Below, one piece after another: positions 31,357-41,197 of a stretch of 64,000 bases of DNA. Below the pieces are notes generated by a model. That model worked only from the letters and a program-made list of their open reading frames with translations. It was not told the DNA's origin and searched no databases. The position numbers and the translations under genes are program-made. The stretch covers positions 512,532 through 576,531 of the forward strand of contig NZ_CAJEWD010000008.1 in the NCBI RefSeq assembly GCF_903994045.1, given 5' to 3'. The first letter of the stretch is position 1. The number at the start of each line of letters is the position of its first letter. Source of the DNA: Jeotgalicoccus meleagridis (GTDB taxonomy: Bacteria; Bacillota; Bacilli; Staphylococcales; Salinicoccaceae).

Positions 31357-32286
31357 CTATACTTGTTTCTCTGCAATCCTTAACTTAGCACTACGTGCAC
31401 GAGGATTATTTTCTAAATTTTCGCCTTCTGCTATGATAGGTTTTCTATTCACTCTTTTTAAGATAGCTTCGTAACCCTCTGGGATAATTGGCATATTTTT
31501 AGGTAGTTCTGGTCCTTTTTCATATTCGACAAACATCTGTTTACAAATTCGGTCCTCTAAGGAATGGAAAGTGATTACTGATACACGACCATTTTTATTG
31601 AGGAGATCAATTGCTGTTTCTAAAGACCTTTCAAAGACACCAAGTTCATCATTAACCGCAATTCTTAAAGCTTGGAAAATACGCTTTGCTGGATGTCCGC
31701 CAGTTCGTCTAAATTTAGCTGGAATTTGTGATTTGATTAGCTCGGAAAGTTCAGTAGTTGTTTCAATTGGTGCTAAAGCTCTTTTTCTTTCAATTTCTCT
31801 AGCGATTTTTTTAGAGAATTTTTCTTCGCCATATCTAAAAAAGATACTAACCAGGGCTTCATAGGAATAAGAATTGACAATTTCATAGGCATCAAGCTCT
31901 TGATCTTGATCCATTCTCATATCTAGTCTTGCAGTTTTAGAATGACTAAATCCTCTTTCCGTTACATCTAGTTGAGGACTTGAAACGCCTAAGTCATAAA
32001 GGATACCGTCAATCTTATCAACACCATGTTCTGCTAAGGCTGTTCTTAAGTTTTCAAAATTTGTATGAATTAATGTGAGTTTTGTTTCTCCATTAAATTT
32101 TTCTTTTGCATTATTAATTGCAGTAATATCTTGATCAAAGGCATAGACATGTCCAGTATCTATTTTTGACAGTAGATAATCTGTATGGCCGCCTCCGCCT
32201 AAGGTAGCGTCAACATATATACCGTCCGGTTTAACATTTAAACCGTCGACCGTCTCTTTAAGTAATACTGAAGTATGATTAAACAC
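31357..32286 (-). CDS. rsmH: 16S rRNA (cytosine(1402)-N(4))-methyltransferase
   Basis: S-adenosylmethionine-dependent methyltransferase (formerly MraW) acting on the P-site region of 16S rRNA. The SAM-binding motif DATLGGGGH lies at 26-34, followed by [10 protein letters not shown]. The family blocks [19 protein letters not shown] and [13 protein letters not shown] are all present. The 309-residue length is standard. The start is a GTG behind AGGATG. It is the second gene of the division cluster after mraZ. Confidence 0.98.
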   Translation of the reverse strand: MFNHTSVLLKETVDGLNVKPDGIYVDATLGGGGHTDYLLSKIDTGHVYAFDQDITAINNAKEKFNGETKLTLIHTNFENLRTALAEHGVDKIDGILYDLGVSSPQLDVTERGFSHSKTARLDMRMDQDQELDAYEIVNSYSYEALVSIFFRYGEEKFSKKIAREIERKRALAPIETTTELSELIKSQIPAKFRRTGGHPAKRIFQALRIAVNDELGVFERSLETAIDLLNKNGRVSVITFHSLEDRICKQMFVEYEKGPELPKNMPIIPEGYEAILKRVNRKPIIAEGENLENNPRARSAKLRIAEKQV

Positions 32287-32297
32287 AAAGTCACATC

Positions 32298-32729
32298 CTA
32301 TAGATCAAAATCGATTAAGTCTTCTGCTATGTCTTCAAAATTTTCTTCTGACTCGGTATAGAAACCTTCCCAAGCATTCGTATCCCAAATTTCTATTCGA
32401 CTAGATACACCGATAACAGTGCAATCTTTTTCTAAACCTGCGTAGTCTCTTAAATTTTGTGGGATATTAATGCGACCTTGCTTATCTATTTCTACATTCG
32501 TTGCGCCAGAGAAAAATAATCTAGTAAATTTACGAGCATCTTTTTTTGTCAGGGGTAATGTTTTTAACTTTTCCTCTATGCGAGCCCATTCATCCATTGT
32601 ATAAGCGAATAAACAACGATCGAGCCCACGAGTAATAATGAATTGTTCACTGAGTAAATCTCGGAATTTACTCGGTACAATAATGCGACCTTTCGTATCC
32701 AAATTATGTTTGTATTCACCCATGAACAT
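32298..32729 (-). CDS. mraZ: Transcriptional regulator MraZ
   Basis: DNA-binding repressor and first gene of the division and cell wall cluster. The 143 residues contain two tandem AbrB-like (SpoVT) beta units: [13 protein letters not shown] near residues 12-24 and [13 protein letters not shown] near 82-94. MFMGEYKH is the family's usual N-terminus, so I place the start at 32729. An in-frame start further upstream lies in the operator region and would add 18 unrelated residues. Three GTGG boxes lie just upstream, consistent with autoregulation. Confidence 0.97.
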   Translation of the reverse strand: MFMGEYKHNLDTKGRIIVPSKFRDLLSEQFIITRGLDRCLFAYTMDEWARIEEKLKTLPLTKKDARKFTRLFFSGATNVEIDKQGRINIPQNLRDYAGLEKDCTVIGVSSRIEIWDTNAWEGFYTESEENFEDIAEDLIDFDL

Positions 32730-32756
32730 ATTCTCACCCCGCTCTACATTTAATTT

Positions 32757-32781
32757 ACCACATCTCCCCACAATCCTCCAC
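32757..32781 (-). promoter_or_regulatory. MraZ operator: three GTGG boxes with 10-bp period
   Basis: On the minus strand GTGGA, GTGGG and GTGGT follow each other exactly every 10 bases (starting at 32781, 32771 and 32761). They lie 28-52 bases before the mraZ start. TGGG-type repeats with 5-base gaps are the known binding pattern of MraZ in E. coli and mycoplasmas. The core promoter probably overlaps them; I could not fix its -10 and -35 with confidence. Confidence 0.82.
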
Positions 32782-32817
32782 AATTTATAAAAAATGAGGC
32801 AAAAAAATTTTCAAGAT

Positions 32818-32852
32818 AAAAAAAGCGATTCCCTCAGATGAGGAAATCGCTT
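32818..32852 (-). terminator. Terminator after bshC
   Basis: On the minus strand a stem with AAGCGATT arms and an inner TCCTCA/TGAGGG helix is followed by a run of seven T residues, just past the bshC stop. It insulates the mraZ promoter region from bshC. Confidence 0.9.
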
Positions 32853-32866
32853 GATATTACAAGTTT

Positions 32867-34432
32867 TTATTTTTTTATAATGATTAATTTATCGGTGTAA
32901 GAAAGTGGGGAGTAATCCCAATTATCAAGTGAAAATTGCCATGGATGGTAGAGTCTCTCCTGAAGCACCCCATTCGGTAGAAGCTTTTCACTAATTTCTT
33001 CTAAGTTGTGGAGCTCATGTCTTAGAGCTCGTTTGACTTCGACTGTGTATCTGTTTTTTAAATAATCTAGTTGGAGTATATGCTGATGGATATTCCCATC
33101 GATGATATCATCATTAAAATAATCATCAGTTTCAGTATAGAGTGAGTCAAAAGACGCTAATAAGTCAGCTTTAATTTTATCTACCTTATTTAAAACATTT
33201 TCATTTGTATGTGTGTTAATTAAATCGTCTCTTAACTGTGACAGCTCATCATTAAGAGAAGTAGTTAATTTCAAGTCATATTTATCCAATAGCTTAGTAA
33301 GTCGTCGGTCTTGATGAACAAATTCCATACGCTTTAAAACTATAGGCATATGAAGGCCTAAAACTTCAAAAGTTTTATGGATCTCAGCCCAATATTTCAC
33401 CTCAGCACCACCACCTAGAAAGACTACCGTATTGAACAAGGACTCCTGCATTAGAGGCCTTGTTACAACATTAGTAGAAAACTCTTCAGGATGATTATTA
33501 ATCCAATCTAAGATTTCTTCTCTAGTATAAGACCTACCATCTAAGTGATAAAGACCATCCGACTCTTGAAGTAATTCACGATTAGTACTTGCATTCGTAA
33601 ATAGATGGACGTTTGTTTCTGTGTCTATAACAGCTTGATTGCCACTTGTTTCAAGGTAGTTTTTTTGGCCTTCTTTAAATGCTTGATCAAGTGCTTTGTG
33701 ATTCTTAAACATATCTATAAAAATAGGCGCTTCAAGTTCTCTAACTTCTTTTAAGTGAGAGTTGAAGATCAGTAATCCATCTTCTTTAAAAGTCGAGTGC
33801 ACCAAGGCGTGGAAAAGTTCAGTCCAAGTCGAGTGTTGTTCGATCTCTTCGACCACTTTAGACTCCAATGACTTTATTTCCTCACTGTCACCTATATAAG
33901 AAATAATTTTACTTAAAGTATCCTTCATAGCTTCTTTGTCGTATTGATAAAAACCGATGCTCATCGGTACTGTGAGATTTGGCTTATAACTAATCTTTAC
34001 ACGACGTCTATAGTAGCTATCATATACATAGGTATGATTGATTTCATCGAAGTCATGGTCTTCACCCGCCACCCAAAAGACAGGGACGACAGACTTCTTG
34101 TATTTTTCTTTTATTTCTTTTGTGACTACTAAAATAGAAATAATTTTATGTATGATATAAGATGGACTCATAAATAATCCAGCTTGTTGTCCAGCAATCA
34201 CAACTTTTTGTCCATTTGAAAGTTTAGTGAGATTTTCTTCTTGCCGGTCACTTAAACCATACTTAGCCATGTCGTTTTTCATGATTTCTGCTAATTCTTT
34301 TGTATGTGGATGACTCGGTCTTTCAAACACTTGATCTAATGAGTCTTGATCATAAGAAAGATTACCATAAAATTGTTTGAAATCTTTAGTTTGATCCACT
34401 TGTTTAGCATAATCTATCGTCTCAAATTGCAT
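32867..34432 (-). CDS. bshC: Bacillithiol biosynthesis cysteine-adding enzyme BshC
   Basis: Proposed to add cysteine to GlcN-malate in the last step of bacillithiol synthesis, the low-molecular-weight thiol of Firmicutes. The 521 residues are close to the usual 537-539. The nucleotide-binding Rossmann-type core has VVIAGQQAGLFMSPSYIIHK and VFWVAGEDHDFDEINH, both strongly conserved in the family, with a coiled-coil region towards the C-terminus and the final LLPNGVLQERLYHPWQF block. AGGAG precedes the ATG. It lies next to mraZ in the same order as B. subtilis yllA-yllB. Confidence 0.96.
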   Translation of the reverse strand: MQFETIDYAKQVDQTKDFKQFYGNLSYDQDSLDQVFERPSHPHTKELAEIMKNDMAKYGLSDRQEENLTKLSNGQKVVIAGQQAGLFMSPSYIIHKIISILVVTKEIKEKYKKSVVPVFWVAGEDHDFDEINHTYVYDSYYRRRVKISYKPNLTVPMSIGFYQYDKEAMKDTLSKIISYIGDSEEIKSLESKVVEEIEQHSTWTELFHALVHSTFKEDGLLIFNSHLKEVRELEAPIFIDMFKNHKALDQAFKEGQKNYLETSGNQAVIDTETNVHLFTNASTNRELLQESDGLYHLDGRSYTREEILDWINNHPEEFSTNVVTRPLMQESLFNTVVFLGGGAEVKYWAEIHKTFEVLGLHMPIVLKRMEFVHQDRRLTKLLDKYDLKLTTSLNDELSQLRDDLINTHTNENVLNKVDKIKADLLASFDSLYTETDDYFNDDIIDGNIHQHILQLDYLKNRYTVEVKRALRHELHNLEEISEKLLPNGVLQERLYHPWQFSLDNWDYSPLSYTDKLIIIKK

Positions 34433-34463
34433 AAATATTTCTCCTCAAGGTATTCTTAATAAA

Positions 34464-34492
34464 AGTATAGATTTTATTTTACAATAAAACAA
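34464..34492 (-). promoter_or_regulatory. Promoter of bshC
   Basis: TTGTTT (34487-34492) and TATACT (34464-34469) on the minus strand with a 17-base spacer, about 31 bases before the bshC start. Confidence 0.75.
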
Positions 34493-34521
34493 TTGAACGG
34501 CTTAGAATATATCAATATACT
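34493..34521 (+). promoter_or_regulatory. Promoter of the ylbP-like acetyltransferase gene
   Basis: TTGAAC (34493-34498) and TATACT (34516-34521) with a 17-base spacer. Its -35 box directly abuts the -35 box of the divergent bshC promoter. Confidence 0.78.
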
Positions 34522-34542
34522 AAATAAAAGGAGCGTTGTCAG

Positions 34543-34995
34543 ATGAAAAAAGTACATAACCTAGCAATCAATTATAAAACAGCTGAAGAATTTAAGAAGT
34601 TTAGAGAATACGGATCACAAGAGTTACACATGTTAGACGAACTAGAAGCGAATGTCATCGATGCGAATATTGACTCACCTTTTTATGGTATTTATCAAGG
34701 TGATGAACTTGCTGCTCGCATGTGTCTTTACAAACAAACTGATACGACACATCCAATTGATGGCACGAACTCAGAGTTTTTAATCATTTGGAAATTAGAG
34801 GTCTTGGACCGCTTCCAAGGACGAGGTTTAGGCAGTGCCCTAATAGATTATGCAAAGTCCTTCCAGTTACCGATTAAGGCCGTAAGTCACTTTAAAGATT
34901 CCAGAGCATTTTTTGACAAACATAATTTTAAAACCCTTGAATATGATATCGAGCGAGATCTCGCTGATGAATCATTGATATGGTACCCACATTAA
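34543..34995 (+). CDS. ylbP: GNAT family N-acetyltransferase, YlbP-like
   Basis: Acetyl-CoA-dependent acyltransferase of unknown substrate. The 150 residues include the GNAT motif A region WKLEVLDRFQGRGLGSAL, with the acetyl-CoA pyrophosphate loop QGRGLGS near residues 92-98. The position beside bshC and rpmF matches ylbP of B. subtilis. AGGAG lies before the ATG and a strong hairpin terminator follows, so it is monocistronic. The family assignment is firm; the ylbP name rests mostly on synteny. Confidence 0.85.
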   Translation: MKKVHNLAINYKTAEEFKKFREYGSQELHMLDELEANVIDANIDSPFYGIYQGDELAARMCLYKQTDTTHPIDGTNSEFLIIWKLEVLDRFQGRGLGSALIDYAKSFQLPIKAVSHFKDSRAFFDKHNFKTLEYDIERDLADESLIWYPH

Positions 34996-35031
34996 AAAAA
35001 CCTGGAAATCAATTGATTTCCAGGTTTTTTT
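34995..35031. terminator. Bidirectional terminator between ylbP and rpmF
   Basis: An inverted repeat with CCTGGAAATCAATTG arms (35001-35024) is flanked by A7 on the left and T7 on the right, serving the convergent genes on both sides. Confidence 0.9.
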
Positions 35032-35035
35032 GCTA

Positions 35036-35209
35036 TTAGTTAGCGACTACTTCTTCACCTTTGTAGCTTCCACACTCTTTACATACGCGGTGTGCAAGTT
35101 TAGCTTCACCACAATTTGGACATTCAACCATACCTGGCATTGAAAGTCTCATGTGTGAACGACGTTTATTTTTACGTGTTTTTGAAGTTCTTCTTTTTGG
35201 AACTGCCAT
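35036..35209 (-). CDS. rpmF: 50S ribosomal protein L32
   Basis: Structural protein of the large ribosomal subunit. The 57 residues begin [17 protein letters not shown], the invariant L32 start. The protein carries a zinc ribbon with Cys at 30, 33, 43 and 46, so it is the zinc-binding (C+) form and may respond to zinc status. Its ATG shares one base with the yceD stop (TAATG), and no separate promoter is seen, so yceD and rpmF are cotranscribed as in most bacteria. Confidence 0.98.
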   Translation of the reverse strand: MAVPKRRTSKTRKNKRRSHMRLSMPGMVECPNCGEAKLAHRVCKECGSYKGEEVVAN

Positions 35210-35730
35210 TATTCTTCCTCCTCAATGTTCAGCTTTAAAGCTTCTAATTTTTTTAGTCTCGGATCGACAGCTGGTTTCTCGCTGTTTACTTCCGATTCCT
35301 CTACTACTGTCCAACCACTTGTGCCTGATGACTCGGGTAGTTCATCACTCTCAGTATAAACTGTCGGTAAGTTGACGATGATTAGCTCTCTAACGATTAG
35401 TTCTAAATCCAAAGTATGAACTACAGGATGTAGATGTTCGTCTTCAATATCCTCGTCTTCTTCTAGGTTCTCATCGAACACTTCCACAGATTGTATGTCG
35501 AGTGGGAATTGCACCGGTTTACCAGAACGACTGTCGATTATCTTAACAGTGGCTGTAATTTGCAGATCAACGTTGATACGTTGACTTCCAACAAGCATAC
35601 TACCTGATACATTAATATCATCAATGGCTAGTATATCTTGACGATTATACAATGTGTCTAACTGGACAGTTTCGTTAAAAGTGAATTTCTCACTGGTGTA
35701 CTTTCTAAGCTGAGAAAGTGACCATTTCAT
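35209..35730 (-). CDS. yceD: YceD family protein (DUF177)
   Basis: Conserved protein coded just before rpmF across bacteria. Plant and bacterial homologues are tied to 23S rRNA accumulation, but the mechanism is not known. The 173 residues are acidic toward the C-terminus ([17 protein letters not shown]) and contain the family block [17 protein letters not shown] chose the ATG at 35730 since GAGGTG lies eight bases before it. An upstream GTG overlapping that site would add three residues. A strong promoter lies upstream. Confidence 0.9.
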   Translation of the reverse strand: MKWSLSQLRKYTSEKFTFNETVQLDTLYNRQDILAIDDINVSGSMLVGSQRINVDLQITATVKIIDSRSGKPVQFPLDIQSVEVFDENLEEDEDIEDEHLHPVVHTLDLELIVRELIIVNLPTVYTESDELPESSGTSGWTVVEESEVNSEKPAVDPRLKKLEALKLNIEEEE

Positions 35731-35759
35731 ATATTCCACCTCTTATGAGCACAACAGAT

Positions 35760-35788
35760 ATTGTACAATTATCTAGAAAAAGTGTCAA
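35760..35788 (-). promoter_or_regulatory. Promoter of yceD-rpmF
   Basis: A near-consensus pair, TTGACA (35783-35788) and TACAAT (35760-35765), on the minus strand with a 17-base spacer. One of the strongest promoters in the window, fitting a ribosomal protein operon. Confidence 0.9.
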
Positions 35789-35864
35789 GTTTATTTCTTA
35801 ACAAATCCATTCTAAATGCTCAATATTTTGGTACACTAATTATAACATGATTGGAGGCTTATGG

Positions 35865-37482
<1,618 letters not shown>

Positions 37483-38022
37483 TTACTCCTTATCTTCTAT
37501 TAATAACTGTACTTTTATAGTGCCATAAGTGTGTTCTTTCACACAGGTGAATCCTTCAATATTGACTTTTTCATCCTTGCTTGTTTCAACTACAATCCGA
37601 CCGTTAGGATTTAACAATTTCAGTTCTTTAATTTTATGTAAGCTCTGATCTACCAATTTTTTTCTATAGGGCGGATCCAAAAATATAAGGTCGAAGCTTT
37701 TATCTCTTTTAGCCATCGCTTTTAAAGCACGTCTAAAATCATTTCTGTAAATTTCTAGTTCTTCTTCAACAAAGCTAGTGTTTTCTCTGATTAGACGAAC
37801 TGCGTCATCTGCTCCGTCGATAATCATAGCGGACTCAGCACCCCTACTTAAGGCTTCAACGGATAAACTTCCTGTACCTCCAAATAGATCAAGGACAGCT
37901 CCGTCTATTTCGCCGAGCATACTAAAGATACTACCTCTGACTTTATCACTTGTTGGTCTTGTATCATTAGTTTTCAAAGTCTTTAATTTTTTCGCCTTAT
38001 ATTTACCACTTATAATTCTCAT
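37483..38022 (-). CDS. rsmD: 16S rRNA (guanine(966)-N(2))-methyltransferase RsmD
   Basis: SAM-dependent methyltransferase acting on 16S rRNA. The 179 residues begin with RIISGKYKAKKL and show the SAM-binding motif VLDLFGGTGSLSVEALSRGA near 42-61 and the catalytic DPPY in DLIFLDPPYRKK near 112-123. It is paired with coaD downstream. The start has a GGGCGG-like upstream site. The neighbouring plus-strand gene is divergent. Confidence 0.95.
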   Translation of the reverse strand: MRIISGKYKAKKLKTLKTNDTRPTSDKVRGSIFSMLGEIDGAVLDLFGGTGSLSVEALSRGAESAMIIDGADDAVRLIRENTSFVEEELEIYRNDFRRALKAMAKRDKSFDLIFLDPPYRKKLVDQSLHKIKELKLLNPNGRIVVETSKDEKVNIEGFTCVKEHTYGTIKVQLLIEDKE

Positions 38023-38081
38023 CTGTCCGCCCTTTCAATTCATTCATCAGTCATATAATATATAAATTAGGAGTTGATTAC

Positions 38082-38453
38082 ATGCAAAAATTTATCACTA
38101 TGGGTGAAGGCTACCGTGAAATCTTTGAACTTCAAGCCTTAATAGAATACAATCATCAACGTGTACAACACGCAATACTGACTTACGACGATCAGTCTAA
38201 TGCTAGCTTTCTCTTAGTGATGAAGCCAGTTCAACAAGATGTTCAAGCAGTTTACACAATCTATAATGGTATTCGCTTTAAAGATGGAAAGAGCAAAAAA
38301 TATGATTTAATTAAATCTTGGTGCGATGAAGTCGATATAAATATTATTGAAATTGAAACAAAGTCTCCAACAGTTTTTCATGAAAGGGAGCAATTTTATC
38401 AATATTTAACTGGTATACTGAGACTTAATCACTTACTCTTACCGATGACTTAA
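38082..38453 (+). CDS. Conserved hypothetical protein next to rsmD
   Basis: I do not recognise a function. The 123-residue soluble protein has no signal peptide or membrane segment. It reads as a small alpha/beta domain, with a YDDQSNASFLLVMKP strand segment and FHEREQFYQYLTGIL helix. The start has AGGAG eight bases upstream. The gene lies divergent from rsmD. Its TAA stop is directly abutted by the stop of convergent ylbG with no gap, so the two transcripts must overlap at their ends. Confidence 0.75.
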   Translation: MQKFITMGEGYREIFELQALIEYNHQRVQHAILTYDDQSNASFLLVMKPVQQDVQAVYTIYNGIRFKDGKSKKYDLIKSWCDEVDINIIEIETKSPTVFHEREQFYQYLTGILRLNHLLLPMT

Positions 38454-38717
38454 TTAGACAATGCTGTAATCTTTTTTCTCATAGTCTTCACTGGAGTATT
38501 CTCTAGAGATGTTTGGATATTCAGAAACTAGAGTATTTGTAACAAACTTGAGTTTACTTAAATCATTTAGAGTTTTTTCTAGATTTATTTTATCGACATA
38601 GATTAAGGCATATTTCTTATCTTTATTCACATAAATAAGGTGCCCATGTCTTTTCAATTGTCGAATGAATTTATTTTGTTTAAAATAAACATATATTCCG
38701 ATACGTTCAACTATCAT
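38454..38717 (-). CDS. ylbG: YlbG family protein (DUF2129)
   Basis: Small cytosolic protein of unknown role found beside ylbF in Bacillales. The 87 residues start MIVERIGIYVYFKQNK and contain RQLKRHGHLIYVNKDKKYALIYVD, typical of the family. The ATG has AGGTGG upstream; an in-frame start eight codons earlier would place that site inside the coding region. Its stop codon touches the stop of the plus-strand neighbour. Here ylbG and ylbF are separated by a phosphodiesterase gene on the other strand. Confidence 0.87.
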   Translation of the reverse strand: MIVERIGIYVYFKQNKFIRQLKRHGHLIYVNKDKKYALIYVDKINLEKTLNDLSKLKFVTNTLVSEYPNISREYSSEDYEKKDYSIV

Positions 38718-38804
38718 TATTAGACCACCTATCTGAATCATTAAAGTTATAATAACATATAAACAATATGTTTTTTAAATGAATATCTCATGGAGGTTTC
38801 AAAC

Positions 38805-39725
38805 ATGGCAAATTGTATGAAAAATATTTTAAAAGTTACAGGCTTATTAGCAGGAGTTACGCTCGGTGTCTGGGCCAGTACTAAACTGACAGCCGATGTA
38901 AAAGTTCGCGACATTAAACCTTACTTTAAAAAGCGTTCTCCTTATGTCTTTGCGCATCGAGGCGGTATGGGCCTTAGACCGGAACACACACGCCTAGCAT
39001 TTGACAAAGCGAGCGAATTTAAAGTCGAAGGATTTGAAATTGATATTCGCTTAACTAAAGATGAAGAAATTGTTGTCTTCCACGATGCCTATGTGGACCG
39101 TACTTCCAATGGTTCAGGTAAGGTTAGCAATTTAACTTTAGATGATTTAAGAGAACTTGATTTTGGTTATCACTTTACAGATGTCGAAGGTAATCATCCT
39201 TACCGAGGTGATGCTAAAGCCAAAATAGTGACCTTAAGAGAACTCTTAGAAGAATATCCGGATAAACTAATCAACATTGATATCAAAGATGATCCAGAAA
39301 CTTATGCTGGTAGTTTAATGCCTAGTTTATTATTTAGACTGATTACTGAGCTCGGTGTAATGGACAGAGTGCTCGTGACGAGCTTCTACGATGCTCAGAT
39401 TAAACAGTTCAATCTGTATGCAGATAACACTATCGCGCTTGGAGCAGGTGTTGATCAAGTGTCTAAAGCCTATTTCTTACACAAACTCGGTTTTGGCCAC
39501 ATGTACTTAGCTGATGCGGATACTTTCCAAATTCCAGTAGAGTACAACGGGATTCACCTAGATACTAAGAAATTTATCGAATATCTAACTAGCTTAAATA
39601 TTGCAGTTGGATATTGGAACATCAATAAGATGGACAAGATGGATGAACTGATCCAAAAAGGTGCACATACTATTGTGACCGACTATCCAGATATTAGTTA
39701 TCACTTAATGAAAGAACGCTATTAA
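38805..39725 (+). CDS. Glycerophosphodiester phosphodiesterase family protein, membrane-anchored
   Basis: Likely hydrolyses glycerophosphodiesters such as glycerophosphocholine. The N-terminus has a hydrophobic segment (about 8-26) without a lipobox, so it is either an anchor or an uncleaved signal. The catalytic core is complete: H51-R52 in FAHRGGMGLRPEHT, E78 and D80 in FEIDIRL, and H93 in VFHDAYVDRTSNGSG. The 306-residue length is usual. GGAGG lies before the chosen ATG. A homologue occupies the same neighbourhood in staphylococci. Substrate is not decided. Confidence 0.9.
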   Translation: MANCMKNILKVTGLLAGVTLGVWASTKLTADVKVRDIKPYFKKRSPYVFAHRGGMGLRPEHTRLAFDKASEFKVEGFEIDIRLTKDEEIVVFHDAYVDRTSNGSGKVSNLTLDDLRELDFGYHFTDVEGNHPYRGDAKAKIVTLRELLEEYPDKLINIDIKDDPETYAGSLMPSLLFRLITELGVMDRVLVTSFYDAQIKQFNLYADNTIALGAGVDQVSKAYFLHKLGFGHMYLADADTFQIPVEYNGIHLDTKKFIEYLTSLNIAVGYWNINKMDKMDELIQKGAHTIVTDYPDISYHLMKERY

Positions 39726-39726
39726 A

Positions 39727-39758
39727 AAAACAGGCTAACCATTCGGTTAGTCTGTTTT
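39727..39758. terminator. Terminator between the phosphodiesterase gene and ylbF
   Basis: ACAGGCTAACC and GGTTAGTCTGT arms around an ATTC loop, with seven A residues on the left and four T residues on the right, sit between convergent genes. Confidence 0.85.
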
Positions 39759-39762
39759 AAAT

Positions 39763-40200
39763 TTATCCTGCACATGAGCAACTTCCACCGGTTGCACATC
39801 CACTATTTGAACTGTTTGAAAAGAACGGATTGCTACTGACTATATTGGCATGAGGACTAATTGCCTGGCCGACTATAAATAAGACCTCGTCTAACATAGA
39901 TTGAAGCTGAAACTCAGCACGTCTATATTCCATAACAATCGGGGTCATATCTAAGGATTTCTTAAATTGATTAAGTTCACGACGTTTACTTGAAAAGTCT
40001 GGATGATATTTACCAAAACGTTGAACTTCTTCGAAATCCTCTTTGAGTGCAACAAATTTTTTAATCATTTGAGACACTTCTCTATCTGTATCTAGCAATT
40101 TTTTATAATAACAGTAGTTATTGTATTCCTCAGTGTCAGTGACCATGTCATTTAGAGAGTCAAGCATATCCATAATTTCAAAGCTCATCATTGTTTGCAT
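39763..40200 (-). CDS. ylbF: YlbF family regulator with cysteine-rich tail
   Basis: Part of the YlbF-YmcA-YaaT (Y-complex) system that promotes mRNA processing by RNase Y in B. subtilis. The 145 residues are mostly helical (YlbF/YmcA fold). The C-terminus ends in Cys at 135, 141 and 143 (GCATGGSCSC), similar to the tail that helps bind iron-sulfur clusters in the B. subtilis complex. GAGGTG lies before the ATG. The partner genes ymcA and yaaT are not in this window. Confidence 0.88.
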   Translation of the reverse strand: MQTMMSFEIMDMLDSLNDMVTDTEEYNNYCYYKKLLDTDREVSQMIKKFVALKEDFEEVQRFGKYHPDFSSKRRELNQFKKSLDMTPIVMEYRRAEFQLQSMLDEVLFIVGQAISPHANIVSSNPFFSNSSNSGCATGGSCSCAG

Positions 40201-40263
40201 GTCATCACCTCTATGGTTCAGTTTATCATAAGCTTACAATTGATACTATATTATAAATACTAT

Positions 40264-40292
40264 TTGCAAGTCCTTTAGTAATAGATTAAAAT
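40264..40292 (+). promoter_or_regulatory. Promoter of the yugN-like gene
   Basis: TTGCAA (40264-40269) and TAAAAT (40287-40292) with a 17-base spacer, about 35 bases before the start codon. Confidence 0.72.
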
Positions 40293-40327
40293 TAGGGTAA
40301 TGGAAAAAAAGATAGGGGGCAAAATTG

Positions 40328-40690
40328 ATGGTCTTTGAAAACTCAGGTATAGAAAAAGTAGTCATTCCACAAGGCTCACTTCAAGAAATTATGAACCATA
40401 ACGGTTGTGTTCTTGGAGGCAGTTGGGACTATGAGCGCATGACTTTTGACTATAAATATGAAATTCCTGAAGGTATTTATTACTTACGTTTCCCAGGGTA
40501 TGCAGTAGATGGAGATGTCGGTTCAAATAATGCGACACTTCAACTGATGGATCCTTACATGGGTAAACACTACTATCCAACTGGTATTGAGTATGGTAGT
40601 GACGAAGTATTCCCTGAGCGAATTGTTGAACATGCAATCAACAAAATTAGAACTATTTCTAAAGAACTTACTCAAATTATAGAAGCATAA
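40328..40690 (+). CDS. YugN-like family protein
   Basis: Small protein of the YugN family, function unknown. The 120 residues contain NHNGCVLGGSWDYERMTFDYKYE and a tail helix (VEHAINKIRTISKELTQI). No membrane segment is seen. The ATG follows GGGGG by seven bases. It is a single-gene unit with its own promoter and a strong terminator, lying between ylbF and ctaM on the opposite strand. The family name rests on my recognition of the overall pattern. Confidence 0.7.
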   Translation: MVFENSGIEKVVIPQGSLQEIMNHNGCVLGGSWDYERMTFDYKYEIPEGIYYLRFPGYAVDGDVGSNNATLQLMDPYMGKHYYPTGIEYGSDEVFPERIVEHAINKIRTISKELTQIIEA

Positions 40691-40726
40691 AAAAAGATCG
40701 TTTGCACATGCAAACGATCTTTTTTT
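40689..40726. terminator. Bidirectional terminator between yugN and ctaM
   Basis: A 14-bp perfect stem (AAAGATCGTTTGCA with its complement) around a two-base loop, with A and T runs on either side, serves two convergent genes. Confidence 0.92.
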
Positions 40727-41186
40727 AATGGAAGATAGCATCCCATAATCCAGTTGTCTCTCCACCAGGGAAGAAAATATATAAGGTAAAGTACACAATA
40801 ATTCCAGTGACAGCTGTAAAGAACCAAATTATCGCAGCAGTCATACCAAATTTTCTATGTGTTTTTAACTTATTCTTCTTACCAGTAAATACTTGAATAC
40901 CTCCGAAGATACCACCTGTTGTGGCTAAAATAATGTGACTGACTAAGAAAATCACATAGAAGGTCACAAGTGAATCTGGCCCACCAAACTGTGTGTTACC
41001 TAAGAAGATTGTCTTTGAAACGTAAATTATAAAGAAAAGTAAAGCAGACCAAGCTGCTAGAGTCATAAATCTTTCATGACTTTCCTCATTTCCATTTTTT
41101 ATATGATAAACACCTATTCCCATAAAAATCGCACTTAATAAAATAAATGATGTACTTATGGTAGGCAGGACAAAATATATATCCAC
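40725..41186 (-). CDS. ctaM: DUF420 membrane protein, CtaM-like oxidase assembly factor
   Basis: Membrane protein of the DUF420 family. In S. aureus CtaM is needed for heme A-type terminal oxidase function. The 153 residues have four membrane segments with several conserved histidines (FMGIGVYHIKNG, SHIILATTGG, HRKFGMTAAIIWFFTAVTG). The likely start is a GTG behind AGGAGG. It follows ctaG by 11 bp and shares the ctaG promoter, next to the oxidase genes, which fits an assembly role. Confidence 0.85.
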   Translation of the reverse strand: MDIYFVLPTISTSFILLSAIFMGIGVYHIKNGNEESHERFMTLAAWSALLFFIIYVSKTIFLGNTQFGGPDSLVTFYVIFLVSHIILATTGGIFGGIQVFTGKKNKLKTHRKFGMTAAIIWFFTAVTGIIVYFTLYIFFPGGETTGLWDAIFH

Positions 41187-41197
41187 TAATACGCCTC

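Noticed and set aside
40389-40798. Two minus-strand reading frames opposite yugN
   Set aside because: They run through the yugN coding region and across its terminator, with no start signals or family resemblance.
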